Assembly: GCA_024103005.1 (NCBI GenBank)
Contig: JAGFJA010000007.1
Location: forward strand, 333,671 to 397,670
Reading direction: 5' to 3'
Length of the DNA: 64,000 bases
Origin: Saprospiraceae bacterium
Lineage (GTDB): Bacteria > Bacteroidota > Bacteroidia > Chitinophagales > Saprospiraceae
Shown here: one piece after another, positions 46,983 through 55,636 of the stretch
Layout of the letters: each line of letters starts with the position of its first letter
How positions within the stretch are numbered: position 1 is the first letter of the stretch
Notes under the pieces: generated by a model
The model's input: the letters and a program-made list of their open reading frames with translations, nothing else
Told to the model about the DNA's origin: nothing
Databases searched by the model: none
Position numbers and translations under genes: made by a program

Positions 46983-47330
46983 TTATTCTTGTGGCTTGAC
47001 TATTATGCCTGTTTTTTCACCAAAATATTGAGTAAATTCACGCATAACATTGGCAAGTTCATTGTTTTGAGTTGATTTCTGGTAAGTATCACACATCGCT
47101 CTGAAAGTCTGATAAAAGAATCGATCCATTTCCATAACCTGAAAGTCCTTTACCCAAAGGTCAATTTTAATAGTCTCCCTGGTTTCTTCGTCAAACATGG
47201 ACAGGAGGAAGGCTTTTATTCCCTTATTGCCTACTTCATCTGCGCCGGTAGCGTCCCATTCCAAAGATTCCGGTAATTTGTTTTCGTCGAGGCCTACTTT
47301 GAGGGTGACCAAATATTCTTCTGATGACAT
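46983..47330 (-). CDS. gldC: Gliding motility protein GldC
   Basis: GldC is a small cytoplasmic protein needed for full gliding motility. It has 115 residues without a signal peptide: EYLVTLKVGLDENKLPESLEWDATGADE (landmarks: VGLDENKLPE, WDATGA), KAFLLSMFDEETRETIKIDLWVKDFQV, and the helical C-terminal YQKSTQNNELANVMREFTQYFGEKTGI. These segments are well conserved in the family. A TACTTTTG promoter lies 18-25 bp upstream. gldB lies 6 kb away on the other strand. Confidence 0.93.
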   Translation of the reverse strand: MSSEEYLVTLKVGLDENKLPESLEWDATGADEVGNKGIKAFLLSMFDEETRETIKIDLWVKDFQVMEMDRFFYQTFRAMCDTYQKSTQNNELANVMREFTQYFGEKTGIIVKPQE

Positions 47331-47347
47331 TATTTTTTATTTTGGCG

Positions 47348-47355
47348 CAAAAGTA
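47348..47355 (-). promoter_or_regulatory. -7 promoter element of gldC
   Basis: TACTTTTG on the minus strand matches TAnnTTTG; the leader would be about 13 nt. It lies in the 42-bp gap after the glycosyltransferase gene on the same strand, so gldC probably has its own promoter. Confidence 0.55.
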
Positions 47356-47372
47356 CTAAAATAAAAATTATC

Positions 47373-48590
47373 TTAAGTGGTGATGACTTCGTGCTTCATC
47401 TTATAGAAGGAAAGTAATTCTTTTCCGATCTCGAGGTTGTCATAGTTACGGGCTGCAAATACTTGTGCCCTGTGGCTGATATTTTGTGTCTGCATAGGAT
47501 GTTCAAAGCAGAAATTGATGGCGCTGACAAACTCATCCGTGGTCTCGGCAATGAGAACCTGATTTTTGTGATGTGCATCGATACCTTCGAGACCCAGAGC
47601 CGTTGTGATAACAATTCTTCCGAGAAACATTCCTTCAAGGATCTTTACCCTCATACCGCTACCTGAAAGCAAGGGTACCACGGTAATCGGATGTGAATTG
47701 ATAAATGCTTTGGCATCATCAACCTCACCATGGAAATACACATTTTTAATTTTTCTTTCCAAATAAGAAGAAGGCATGTTTCTTCCGGCAACATGGAACG
47801 TGAGTTTTGGGTGATTTTCGAGCAGTCTGGGCCAGATGTCATTGAGAAACCATTCGAGCCCTTCCATATTGGGGATCCAGTCAAGCGAACCTATAAAACT
47901 GATGGATGGATGGTCAAAGACGCTTTTGTCCTCAGCAAGATAGTCGGAAGTGTCAAGGCCGATGGGGATGACCTTTGCGGCCTTAAGGTATCCGTAGGAG
48001 CGGAAAGTCTTCAGGTCTCTTTGGGTTATGGCTAACAAAAGGTCAATCTCCTTAAGCATTTTCAACTCAAAGCGTTTCAGCTTCTTTGTCAGATATTCCA
48101 GATAGATTTTTTTGAAAAAACTTGTCTGATTGTCAGTCAGTCTCTCCCATATTTCAAACTCTACATTATGTGACCTGAGCACGATCAATGCATCGCTATA
48201 CATTCGGATGATGTCGATAAACTGAGTCAGATAGAGTGTCTCTAAATGAATGATATCAAACTTTTCTTCCTTAAGCAACTTGATCAGTTGATCCGAAAAC
48301 TTTTTACTGTGATACCTGCTGACGTGATATGAATCACCGGAGAAAAGATTGAGAAATGCACCTTTGACGGTTATTTCATTATTCACATCCACATAATGGA
48401 CAGCATGATAATGTGCAAGTTCATCCGGCAATTTTTCACCGGGAGTATAGTAATGTTTGGAAGTGTTCATAGAGAGCAGGGTGATCTCGCAATTAAGCTC
48501 TACCAGGCTCTTGCTCAGGTAGTTAATGGCTATAGATTCTCCATCCATAAGCGGATAAGGGAATTTTTTACATAATTGCAATATCTTCAT
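47373..48590 (-). CDS. Family 4-like glycosyltransferase
   Basis: This GT-B glycosyltransferase is of the group 1 / GT4 type. From the ATG at 48590 it has 405 residues: MKILQLCKKFPYPLMDGESI, an acceptor-binding N-terminal half with FDIIHLETLYL and VLRSHNVEFEIWERL, and a C-terminal donor domain with ISFIGSLDWIPNMEGLEWFL, FHVAGRNMPSSY, and VPLLSGSGMRVKILEGMFLGRIVITTALGLEG (landmark SGSGMRVKILEGM). Such enzymes build surface polysaccharides or glycans. An ATG at 48608 would add six residues. The neighbours give no pathway. Confidence 0.85.
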   Translation of the reverse strand: MKILQLCKKFPYPLMDGESIAINYLSKSLVELNCEITLLSMNTSKHYYTPGEKLPDELAHYHAVHYVDVNNEITVKGAFLNLFSGDSYHVSRYHSKKFSDQLIKLLKEEKFDIIHLETLYLTQFIDIIRMYSDALIVLRSHNVEFEIWERLTDNQTSFFKKIYLEYLTKKLKRFELKMLKEIDLLLAITQRDLKTFRSYGYLKAAKVIPIGLDTSDYLAEDKSVFDHPSISFIGSLDWIPNMEGLEWFLNDIWPRLLENHPKLTFHVAGRNMPSSYLERKIKNVYFHGEVDDAKAFINSHPITVVPLLSGSGMRVKILEGMFLGRIVITTALGLEGIDAHHKNQVLIAETTDEFVSAINFCFEHPMQTQNISHRAQVFAARNYDNLEIGKELLSFYKMKHEVITT

Positions 48591-48686
48591 ACTATCTCGG
48601 GGATACACATTTCGAATTAAAAACTATGATAAAACTAAGAAAACTATCCCAATATTGTTTTGGATTATTAATTTTTTTGCTGAATC

Positions 48687-49310
48687 TTATTCTGTTTCTA
48701 CATTTCCTTTTCCTTCTCTGATGACAGTCGGTGTTCCATCAGTAAGGTCTATGACGGTACTTTGCTCTAAGGATCCCGGACCACCGTCAATGATCAGATC
48801 GACGGATAGGGAATAATCTGAATAAATGTCTTCAGGATACATATAAAATCTTTCGTCCTCATCCTGCGACAAAGTCTTTAAAGAAGCTGTCAGAATCGGT
48901 CTTCCAAGTGCCCGGATGAGTTCTGTCGGTATTCTATGATTGGGAATCCTGAAGCCGAATGTTTTATTCTTGACATTCAATATCTTAGGAAGATTGTTGG
49001 TTGCAGGAAGGATAAAGGTATAGGGTCCGGGAGTATGATCTTTAATAAAGCGGAAATTGGAATTTGATATCTGATTGGCATACGTGGAGGCCATAGAAAT
49101 GGAGTCACACATAAATGTCAGCTGTCTTTTGCTGGGATCTGAATTTTTAATGTGAAAGAGTTTTTCAACACCTTTCTTACTTTCCGGATCGCATCCGAGG
49201 GCATAGACTGAATCGGTAGGATAGATGATGACTGCACCTTCCTTTAGTTTTTCTATGACGCTATTTATCAGGCGATTATCCGGATTGAGTGGATTTATTT
49301 CGAGTAACAT
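48687..49310 (-). CDS. tsaC: L-threonylcarbamoyladenylate synthase (TsaC/YrdC type)
   Basis: TsaC makes threonylcarbamoyl-AMP, the donor for t6A at position 37 of ANN-decoding tRNAs. The 207-residue product shows VIYPTDSVYALGCDPESKKGVEKLFHIKNSD (landmarks YPTDSVYALGCD, IKNRD-like), PGPYTFILPATNNLP, FGFRIPNHRI and STVIDLTDGTPTVIREGKG. It is the short YrdC-only type without a Sua5 domain. It follows the MoxR-like ATPase gene by 19 bp. In this phylum, YrdC-like proteins have close paralogues of unclear role, so the specific name carries some doubt. Confidence 0.85.
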   Translation of the reverse strand: MLLEINPLNPDNRLINSVIEKLKEGAVIIYPTDSVYALGCDPESKKGVEKLFHIKNSDPSKRQLTFMCDSISMASTYANQISNSNFRFIKDHTPGPYTFILPATNNLPKILNVKNKTFGFRIPNHRIPTELIRALGRPILTASLKTLSQDEDERFYMYPEDIYSDYSLSVDLIIDGGPGSLEQSTVIDLTDGTPTVIREGKGNVETE

Positions 49311-49329
49311 ATTTATATATTTTTATTTT

Positions 49330-50811
49330 TTAATAATCATTTTCATTGTCTTCATCATTCAATAAGTCTTCAAACATATTGGCAAGTGCATCATTGAAGC
49401 TGATTTTATCATCCAGCATATCACGGGAGATAATGTTGAGTTCGGCTAATCCATGCAGGACGATTTCCATCAGAATGATTGATTCCTGGTGATTTCGTAT
49501 TTTATCTATGACAAGATCCTGTAATCCGTCCACTTCCCGGAGTTTTTCTAATACGGTGTCATCTGTGTCATTATACCAAAACTCAACTGTATTGCCCTGA
49601 GTAAACCAGTTTTTAATTTTCTGGTAGGCGTCTTCTTCATATTTCTTAAGTTTTTTCTCAGGATTAGGGAAAAGACTCAGAAACTCTTCTTTAATGGCAG
49701 TATCCAGGAGGTGAATGGCTACATTGTAAGGTCCTTCCTGTTCTCCTTCATAGACCAGTTCGACCTTTCCGGTGATACTGGGGATTACACCTATAAAGTC
49801 AACTATTCTGATCATTGTCTTATCATAGCCGCCACGCAGCAGCCTTCTGTAAGCAGCGCTATACAGATTTTCAAGTCCGGAAATACTCAACCTTGCCGAA
49901 ACCCCGCTGTGTTCATCGATGTATTCATGGTCGCGTGCAACAAAGGCGATTCGTTCAAGAATGTTGTGTACATAGGGTGAAAGGAAGATTTTGTCTTTTA
50001 CGTCCGGATCGATTTGAACTTCCTGAATTGTAATTTTCTTTGCTACAGTCAATTGGTCGGGATAATGCGTGAGTATCTGGCTGTCTATCCTGTCTTTGAG
50101 CGGTGTGATGATATTTCCCCTGTTGGTATAATCTTCCGGATTAGCTGTAAAGATAAACTGGATGTCCAGAGGCAGCCTCATTTTGTAGCCTCTAATCTGG
50201 ATATCACCTTCCTGGAGGATGTTGAGCAGAGAAACCTGAATTCTTGCCTGCAGATCGGGTAATTCATTGAGGACGAAGATGCAGCGGTTTGATCTTGGAA
50301 CCAAGCCATAATGTATGGAGCGTTCATCGGCGTAACTCCATCGGTTGTTGGCTGCTTTTATGGGGTCAATGTCACCTATCAGGTCGGCAATGGAGACGTC
50401 CGGAGTGGCAAGCTTTTCAAGGAATCTCTGATCGCGGTGCAGCCATTCTATTTCTGTGTCATCACCTTTTTCAAGGATAAGGTCTTTTGAGGCCTTAGTA
50501 ATGGGTTTCATCGGATCCTCATTAAGTTCACTGCCTTTAATCACCGGAATAAACTCATCCAAAAGGTGGACGGATAGTCTGGCGATACGCGTCTTTGCCT
50601 GACCTCTTAAACCGAGGAGCAGGATATTATGACGGGAAAGAAAGGCCCTTTCAAGATCGGGCAATACGGTATCGTCGAAGCCGTATATTCCATCAAAGAT
50701 ATTCTCCTTGTTTTTCAATTTTAGGATGAGGTTGGATCTTATTTCATCCTTTACAGACTTATATGTATAACCGGAAGCTTTCAGTGCTCCCAAGGTAGTA
50801 ATTGATTGCAT
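49330..50811 (-). CDS. MoxR/Mg-chelatase-like AAA+ ATPase
   Basis: The product is a 493-residue AAA+ ATPase of the magnesium chelatase ChlI or MoxR-like branch. Walker A is LLGLRGQAKTRIARL near 63; the Walker B position reads CIFVLNELPDL, with Asn before the catalytic Glu instead of the usual Asp; sensor 1 is IFTANPEDYTNRG, followed by TPLKDRIDSQI (arginine finger region). The C-terminal half is helical. Relatives act with a von Willebrand A protein to insert metals or remodel complexes, but no such gene is adjacent. It shares a transcript with the TsaC gene downstream. Confidence 0.75.
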   Translation of the reverse strand: MQSITTLGALKASGYTYKSVKDEIRSNLILKLKNKENIFDGIYGFDDTVLPDLERAFLSRHNILLLGLRGQAKTRIARLSVHLLDEFIPVIKGSELNEDPMKPITKASKDLILEKGDDTEIEWLHRDQRFLEKLATPDVSIADLIGDIDPIKAANNRWSYADERSIHYGLVPRSNRCIFVLNELPDLQARIQVSLLNILQEGDIQIRGYKMRLPLDIQFIFTANPEDYTNRGNIITPLKDRIDSQILTHYPDQLTVAKKITIQEVQIDPDVKDKIFLSPYVHNILERIAFVARDHEYIDEHSGVSARLSISGLENLYSAAYRRLLRGGYDKTMIRIVDFIGVIPSITGKVELVYEGEQEGPYNVAIHLLDTAIKEEFLSLFPNPEKKLKKYEEDAYQKIKNWFTQGNTVEFWYNDTDDTVLEKLREVDGLQDLVIDKIRNHQESIILMEIVLHGLAELNIISRDMLDDKISFNDALANMFEDLLNDEDNENDY

Positions 50812-50997
50812 TGTTATGATAATTTGGAAGTAAAAGAGTAAAACAAGGGACGAATTGAAATATTTATATCAAATTGTTTTGCAAAACCGGTCTTCATCTC
50901 TTGATAAATGAAACAGATATTACAAGCCGGACTGAATTCTGGCCGGTGGCTTAAATTTTTTAAAATGTCATTCAATTTCATACCTTTCACACATTAA

Positions 50998-51606
50998 TTA
51001 ATTCAGATGGCGGGTATCATTCATCAGCGAACAATGCCATTTTGTACCGTCCGACTCAAATTTGTACAATCCCAGGTTGGCATGGTGAAACTCTTCCATT
51101 GCAACAAGAGGTTTACCGAGCAATAAACATACGAGAGCTCTTATTGTTCGACCGTGCGAACAAACTAATATTTCCTTTCTGTTTACCTTGTTTAGGTAAT
51201 TGATACAATTGCCTGCCCGCTGTGCCAGCTCTCTAGCCGATTCGCCGCCTTCTACCCTTGCATCAAAATCTCCCTGAAGCCATGCCTGCTGGGTTTCATG
51301 AAAGCGTTGCATAACGATGGGAGAGGGTGGAAGACCTTCATTTATTCCCCAGTTTATTTCCTTCAAGTCGCTCAGCTGGCTAGCCTGAATTCCGGAGGTT
51401 AAAAAATTTCGAACCGATTGTTGTGACCGGATCAGATCGGAATAAAGTATCAAATCAAAAGCAGTATCCTTATAATATTCCCAAAATGCAAGGGCCTGAT
51501 TCGTACCTTTCTGATTGAGGGCTGCGTTAATACCTTGACCCTGAACAATATTCAGTGCGTTCAATTCTGTCTCACCGTGACGTATGATCCAAACAGATTT
51601 TTTCAA
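50998..51606 (-). CDS. Histidine phosphatase (phosphoglycerate mutase-like)
   Basis: A 202-residue member of the histidine phosphatase superfamily. The catalytic start is VWIIRHGETELNALNIVQGQG (RHGE, His near residue 10), a second conserved part is LILYSDLIRSQQSV with the Arg pair, ESARELAQRAG holds the acid residue, and the second catalytic His is in ILVCSHGRTIRALV. It could be a phosphoglycerate mutase-like phosphatase or an alpha-ribazole phosphatase; the substrate is not clear. It reads away from the upstream DUF4412-type gene's terminator. Confidence 0.85.
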   Translation of the reverse strand: MKKSVWIIRHGETELNALNIVQGQGINAALNQKGTNQALAFWEYYKDTAFDLILYSDLIRSQQSVRNFLTSGIQASQLSDLKEINWGINEGLPPSPIVMQRFHETQQAWLQGDFDARVEGGESARELAQRAGNCINYLNKVNRKEILVCSHGRTIRALVCLLLGKPLVAMEEFHHANLGLYKFESDGTKWHCSLMNDTRHLN

Positions 51607-51676
51607 GATGAAAATAGATTTTTAAAACAGGCTAATATAGAATAAAATTCCGAAGATAAAATGATTAAGACCAAAA

Positions 51677-51703
51677 TAAAAAAGCGCCCTTTCGAGCGCT
51701 TTT
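51677..51703 (-). terminator. Intrinsic terminator of the DUF4412-type gene
   Basis: On the minus strand AAGCGCTC and GGGCGCTT pair over 8 bp (one G-U) around a GAAA tetraloop, followed by a T-rich run. It begins just 6-8 bp after the stop codon of the upstream gene and isolates it from the phosphatase gene. Confidence 0.85.
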
Positions 51704-51708
51704 AATCT

Positions 51709-52380
51709 TTACATGCCTGGCATTTGTTTTTTGAAGTCCGTAAAGTTGACTTCCTTATAGTTGCCGGTAGGCGGATTTAATTTTGCAGGATCGAAGGTTT
51801 TTTCAAACTTTTCGGCAGTGAAGGTTATTTTGGTGCCATTTGCATCAATGGTATATTCCAGAGGATATCCTTCAATTTTGAGTCCTTCCATTCCCTGAAT
51901 ACGATTGGCTTTTATCTTAATGTCCTTGGTTATATACATGGATACCTGGATTTCAGGACTTGCAATATTGTATTTCTGGCATTTAAAGCCAAGAATAGTT
52001 TTAGTGTCACCGGGCACTTCAGTGATTTTATAATCTCCGCTTTTTTTCTTATTTTCTTCTGTAATTGACTTGATTTCTTCGGCACTAGGTACAACCTTTG
52101 TTTTGGTTCCCATCATATCCATATACATCACAAAGTCTTCTTTGTCAGGATAAGAATAAGTAGTCATCATAACCATCCCACCCATCATGTTGATGTCGGT
52201 TCGAATCTTGTCGGAAGCTGCATAGGTTTCCATCTTCATGGACTTCATGGTTGCCTCCATTTGTTGTTGCATATCCATGTTGTCGGATTTGACTGATGAA
52301 ACGCCAATCTTAACATATTGACTATATGCTCCCGAAAAAGCAATCAACATCAAGCAAAGAATCAAATTAAATTTTCTCAT
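51709..52380 (-). CDS. Exported DUF4412-type protein
   Basis: The product has 223 residues, with a signal peptide (cut after AYSQ) and a beta-rich mature region. Landmarks: MKMETYAASDKIRTDINMMGG, YSYPDKEDFVMYMDMMGTK, KITEVPGDTKTILGFKCQKYNI (the LGxKCxKY pattern found in DUF4412 proteins), and ITFTAEKFEKTFDPAKLN. It is unusually rich in methionine (runs of MM in the first half). Such proteins fold into LolA/LolB-like half-barrels and may bind lipids, but the role is unknown. Confidence 0.65.
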   Translation of the reverse strand: MRKFNLILCLMLIAFSGAYSQYVKIGVSSVKSDNMDMQQQMEATMKSMKMETYAASDKIRTDINMMGGMVMMTTYSYPDKEDFVMYMDMMGTKTKVVPSAEEIKSITEENKKKSGDYKITEVPGDTKTILGFKCQKYNIASPEIQVSMYITKDIKIKANRIQGMEGLKIEGYPLEYTIDANGTKITFTAEKFEKTFDPAKLNPPTGNYKEVNFTDFKKQMPGM

Positions 52381-52465
52381 ATTTTTTTCATTTTAATTTA
52401 GTGTTATCGTCGGGCCTTTAATTTTGCCTTAAACTTTCTTTAGTCAGAAAAGCAAAAATAACAAA

Positions 52466-53008
52466 CTAAAGTTCCCAATCATCAAAATGTTTTATAAAAA
52501 GTTTAGTTAAATTATAGGCATCGGTTATAGCGCGGTGCTGTTTTCCTTCAAAATCAATGGTCTCTCTTTCCAGTGCTTTTTTCAGTCCAAGTTGTTTCTG
52601 CATGCCGGTCAACCGCTGATAGGCAGGTTTCAGATTGACCCAATTGTTTAACCATCGGGTCTGAATATTGTGCAGATTGCAGTCCTGCCGAAATAATTGT
52701 TTGTCGTTTTCACCCCAAGAAATCAGATAATATTCATCATTTTCGTCATCCAGCCATTGCAGGAAGTCCTCGATGACCTTGTCAAATTTGTAGGCAGTAT
52801 CCACATTGTGTTGTTGAATACCCGTTAATTTTTTACAAAACCCTGAAAGAATCGGGTTTGAGACAGGTTTTATATATTGATTAAAATGATCGGTTATCTC
52901 GCCGTAACCGTTGACTTTATACGCACCTATTTCAATGATTTCATTGTTTCCTACGGGCGGATGTCCCAGCCAGCATGTTGCCTCAAGATCGAATAGTATA
53001 TAATGCAT
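52466..53008 (-). CDS. DnaQ-like 3'-5' exonuclease (KapD/ERI-1 type)
   Basis: The product is a 180-residue DEDDh exonuclease. Motifs: YILFDLEATCWL (Exo I, D and E), HNVDTAYKFDKVIEDFLQWLDDEN with SWGENDKQLFRQDC (Exo II, D), and GKQHRAITDAYNLTKLF (Exo III, HxxxxD). The start HYILFDLEATC is typical of the inhibitor-like KapD / ERI-1 group, which act on RNA or DNA 3' ends. Its start codon is adjacent to the stop of the acyltransferase gene, so it belongs to the engB-acyltransferase-exonuclease operon. Confidence 0.85.
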   Translation of the reverse strand: MHYILFDLEATCWLGHPPVGNNEIIEIGAYKVNGYGEITDHFNQYIKPVSNPILSGFCKKLTGIQQHNVDTAYKFDKVIEDFLQWLDDENDEYYLISWGENDKQLFRQDCNLHNIQTRWLNNWVNLKPAYQRLTGMQKQLGLKKALERETIDFEGKQHRAITDAYNLTKLFIKHFDDWEL

Positions 53009-54736
53009 TTAATCAATTTGGTAAACTACGGGGATACTGGTCCAGTCTATGTCAGACGTGAAGTTGTATGATTCCAGACGGTTGTTATAGAAATAAAGCA
53101 GACGGAAATCCTGACTGTAAAAGTCTCCCTTTTTATGTGTGGTGATGGGTCGCTGGGAGTGGAAGGTGCCGGTTTGTTCGATTCCGTCCAAAATGACGCT
53201 TAATATATCTTTTTCAAATATTTCAGGGAGTTTTAAAGAGCCTTCTGATGCTTTTATCTTTAAAAATTCAATGACCAGCTCTGCCTGCTTCACAAAGTTT
53301 TCTCTTGAGAAAAAATATTCATCTTCAGGTAATGTTAGCAGACTGTAAAGGTCCATATCGGGGTTGGCATTTTTAAGCGACTGGAAGGCTACAAATGATA
53401 CCAGATGGCTACTCAGAATAATGTTCTCTGCCTTATATCTTTGTGCTACGAGATTGCCCAGGTTTTTGGTATATTCCGATTCCCGCTGATGATTGGCAGT
53501 TAATTTTCCTTCCAGAATAAAGTAGTCTCTTGTGTCGATGATAGTGCCTTTCTGATCTATGCTCTCTCCGTCATTATTGAGAAAGTTACCGAAACAGTCC
53601 ATCGGTTCACCAAATGACAGGGTTATTGTGCTGCTTTTGGATATGAACTGGTATAAAAACTTGGTCCAGCTTCGGAAGGAAGTGAATTCATTTCTGGACT
53701 TCACATATCTTTCCTTACCCGTTTTCTTCAAAAAGTCCTCAATCAGGTTTTTTGCCTCCAGGACGAAATGATATGAAAGCACTAAGGGCACCACATAAAC
53801 CTTGTCCTCCCTACCTTCTTCGTAGATGGCTCGCTGTGATTCTATGACGGAATTGAGAAGTCCGAGCTTTAATCTGTCTTCCAGATGACCTGATCTCGAA
53901 CGTGTTCCGCCGGGGAAAAAGAGCGAATGTGTCCCTTTTTGAATGGAAAGTTTGGACATCCCTGCCAAAGTAGTCAAATAAATGACACTTTTCTTCCTTC
54001 TGTCCACCCGATAGGCGCCCAGCCGGTTCATAAAGTAAGCGGCGGGACCGTAATTATATAGGTTAAGGCCGGCACCGTAGGCGGGTCCCGGAATGCCCAG
54101 CTTATAATCCATGGTGTAGCCTATCAACACGGAATCCAGGTTGCTTGAGTGTGTGGGCAGGATGACGACAGTGCCTTTTGTGGCAAGGGTTCTGATTTTT
54201 TCAATCGGTCCGTAAATTTTTAATTTGTCCAGGAGAACTTTATCTGCCTTATTGCTTGAAGGTACTTTAATTCCTTTATTGAGTAGTCGCTTAAATAAAA
54301 CGGTGAGTAATTTGCGGATAAGCCTGTACGTCCTGATATTGAAAGAGCCTACGATTTCCTCAGCATAGCGATGGATGATCATTTTCAGACTTTCGTCGAT
54401 ATTTTTTTCTTTTTGAGCATTTGAATCAAGATCAGTTTCGCTTATTTTTTTTCGAACCCGGTTCCAGAATATCCTGTCATTAGGAGGGTCGATGCGCCAT
54501 GGTTCCATCTTAATCCGGGTTTTTTCCTGAAAGACAGTTTTTTGAATAAGATCTTTCAGAAAGGCTGAGGATTTACGGCGAAGAGTTTCATAAGAATAAT
54601 TCTCAAGTTCCCTGACAAAAGCTGACCTGTTCTCTGTGAGTTTATTAATCGGCCACTCCCTGATATCTTCGATCAGAGGCGGATATATCTGATCTTTTTC
54701 TTTTGTAATAATAGGATGCGTATGATTATCTGACAT
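53009..54736 (-). CDS. PlsB-like glycerol-3-phosphate acyltransferase
   Basis: This enzyme probably puts the first acyl chain on glycerol 3-phosphate in membrane lipid synthesis. From the ATG at 54736 it has 575 residues. Acyltransferase motifs: LPTHSSNLDSVLIGY (HX4D; His and Asp catalytic), AYFMNRLGAYRVDRRKKS, HSLFFPGGTRSRSGHLEDR and VYVVPLVLSYHFVLEA. It is shorter than E. coli PlsB (about 800) but keeps the same block order. Another start at 54748 is possible; both overlap the end of engB, so the genes are coupled. Confidence 0.8.
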   Translation of the reverse strand: MSDNHTHPIITKEKDQIYPPLIEDIREWPINKLTENRSAFVRELENYSYETLRRKSSAFLKDLIQKTVFQEKTRIKMEPWRIDPPNDRIFWNRVRKKISETDLDSNAQKEKNIDESLKMIIHRYAEEIVGSFNIRTYRLIRKLLTVLFKRLLNKGIKVPSSNKADKVLLDKLKIYGPIEKIRTLATKGTVVILPTHSSNLDSVLIGYTMDYKLGIPGPAYGAGLNLYNYGPAAYFMNRLGAYRVDRRKKSVIYLTTLAGMSKLSIQKGTHSLFFPGGTRSRSGHLEDRLKLGLLNSVIESQRAIYEEGREDKVYVVPLVLSYHFVLEAKNLIEDFLKKTGKERYVKSRNEFTSFRSWTKFLYQFISKSSTITLSFGEPMDCFGNFLNNDGESIDQKGTIIDTRDYFILEGKLTANHQRESEYTKNLGNLVAQRYKAENIILSSHLVSFVAFQSLKNANPDMDLYSLLTLPEDEYFFSRENFVKQAELVIEFLKIKASEGSLKLPEIFEKDILSVILDGIEQTGTFHSQRPITTHKKGDFYSQDFRLLYFYNNRLESYNFTSDIDWTSIPVVYQID

Positions 54737-55334
54737 GGAACTGCTCATTAATGGTATAAATATATTCAAGAATTTCTTCCCGGCCGGTTTTATTTTGACT
54801 GGAGGAGACAAATTCGTCCGGCATGGATGACCAGTATTGAAGAATAGTTTTTCGAATATCGGCTATTTGTTTATTTAACTGATTAAAAGAAGATTTGTCA
54901 CTCTTGGTATAAATGATTGAAAACGGAATATTGTTTTTTCCGCAAAATTCCATAAAGTCAAGGTCGATTTTTTGTGCCGGAAGGCGGCTATCTATCAATA
55001 CAAAAAGCAGGACTAAGTTTTTACGACCTTTGAGGTAGTCGGTTACCATCTTACTCCATGCAGCCCGATTTGCTTTAGATGATTTGGCGTATCCGTATCC
55101 CGGCAGGTCCACGATGTGCCATTCTTTATCAACCTCAAACAGGTTGATAAGTTGAGTTTTTCCCGGTGTGTTTGAAACTTTGGCAATATTGGTCTTTCCG
55201 GACAACATATTTACCAGAGAGGATTTTCCGACATTGGATCTGCCGATAAAGGCATATTCCGGCAGGTTGTTCTCCGGGCAGGATTTGTAAGTGGAAAAAC
55301 TGCCTATAAAAGAAATATTGAGCTGCTTAGACAA
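54726..55334 (-). CDS. engB: Ribosome biogenesis GTPase EngB (YihA/YsxC)
   Basis: EngB is an essential GTPase for large ribosomal subunit assembly. It has 202 residues: LPEYAFIGRSNVGKSSLVNML (G1, GRSNVGKSS near 33), NTPGKTQLINLF (G2), WHIVDLPGYGYAKS (G3), YTKSDKSS (G4) and VSSSQNKTGREEIL (G5). It is the first gene of a three-gene operon with the acyltransferase and exonuclease; a TATCTTTG promoter lies about 20 bp upstream. Confidence 0.96.
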   Translation of the reverse strand: MSKQLNISFIGSFSTYKSCPENNLPEYAFIGRSNVGKSSLVNMLSGKTNIAKVSNTPGKTQLINLFEVDKEWHIVDLPGYGYAKSSKANRAAWSKMVTDYLKGRKNLVLLFVLIDSRLPAQKIDLDFMEFCGKNNIPFSIIYTKSDKSSFNQLNKQIADIRKTILQYWSSMPDEFVSSSQNKTGREEILEYIYTINEQFHVR

Positions 55335-55353
55335 TGGAAAACATTTTAAGGTG

Positions 55354-55361
55354 CAAAGATA
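55354..55361 (-). promoter_or_regulatory. -7 promoter element of the engB operon
   Basis: TATCTTTG on the minus strand is a full TAnnTTTG match, with a leader of about 15 nt before the engB ATG at 55334. The rest of 55362-55636 holds no gene that I can support. Confidence 0.6.
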
Positions 55362-55636
55362 TAAAATGAAAAATTAGCAGCGTAATTCGTCTTCTTTTAT
55401 CTATTTGCTTGACTGTGGTAGGTGTTTTTCAAAATGATTAATTGTATGTATGTAATATAGTCCATCATTAAAACACGTTTTAAAATTTGTTGGGAAAGGG
55501 CATATATCAAATATCCGGTAATTAAGTATTTTTCAATATCTATAAATGGTTGTAAATTGGTAGAAATGAAACTAGAAAACATTCAGTTAGGAATGGAGCG
55601 CTCGGTAAAAGTCGCTCAGTAAAAGTTCCTTGGTTC

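Noticed and set aside
55397..55582. 61-codon minus-strand open frame between engB and the caspase-like gene
   Set aside because: AT-rich, no conserved feature, no promoter or terminator; probably chance.
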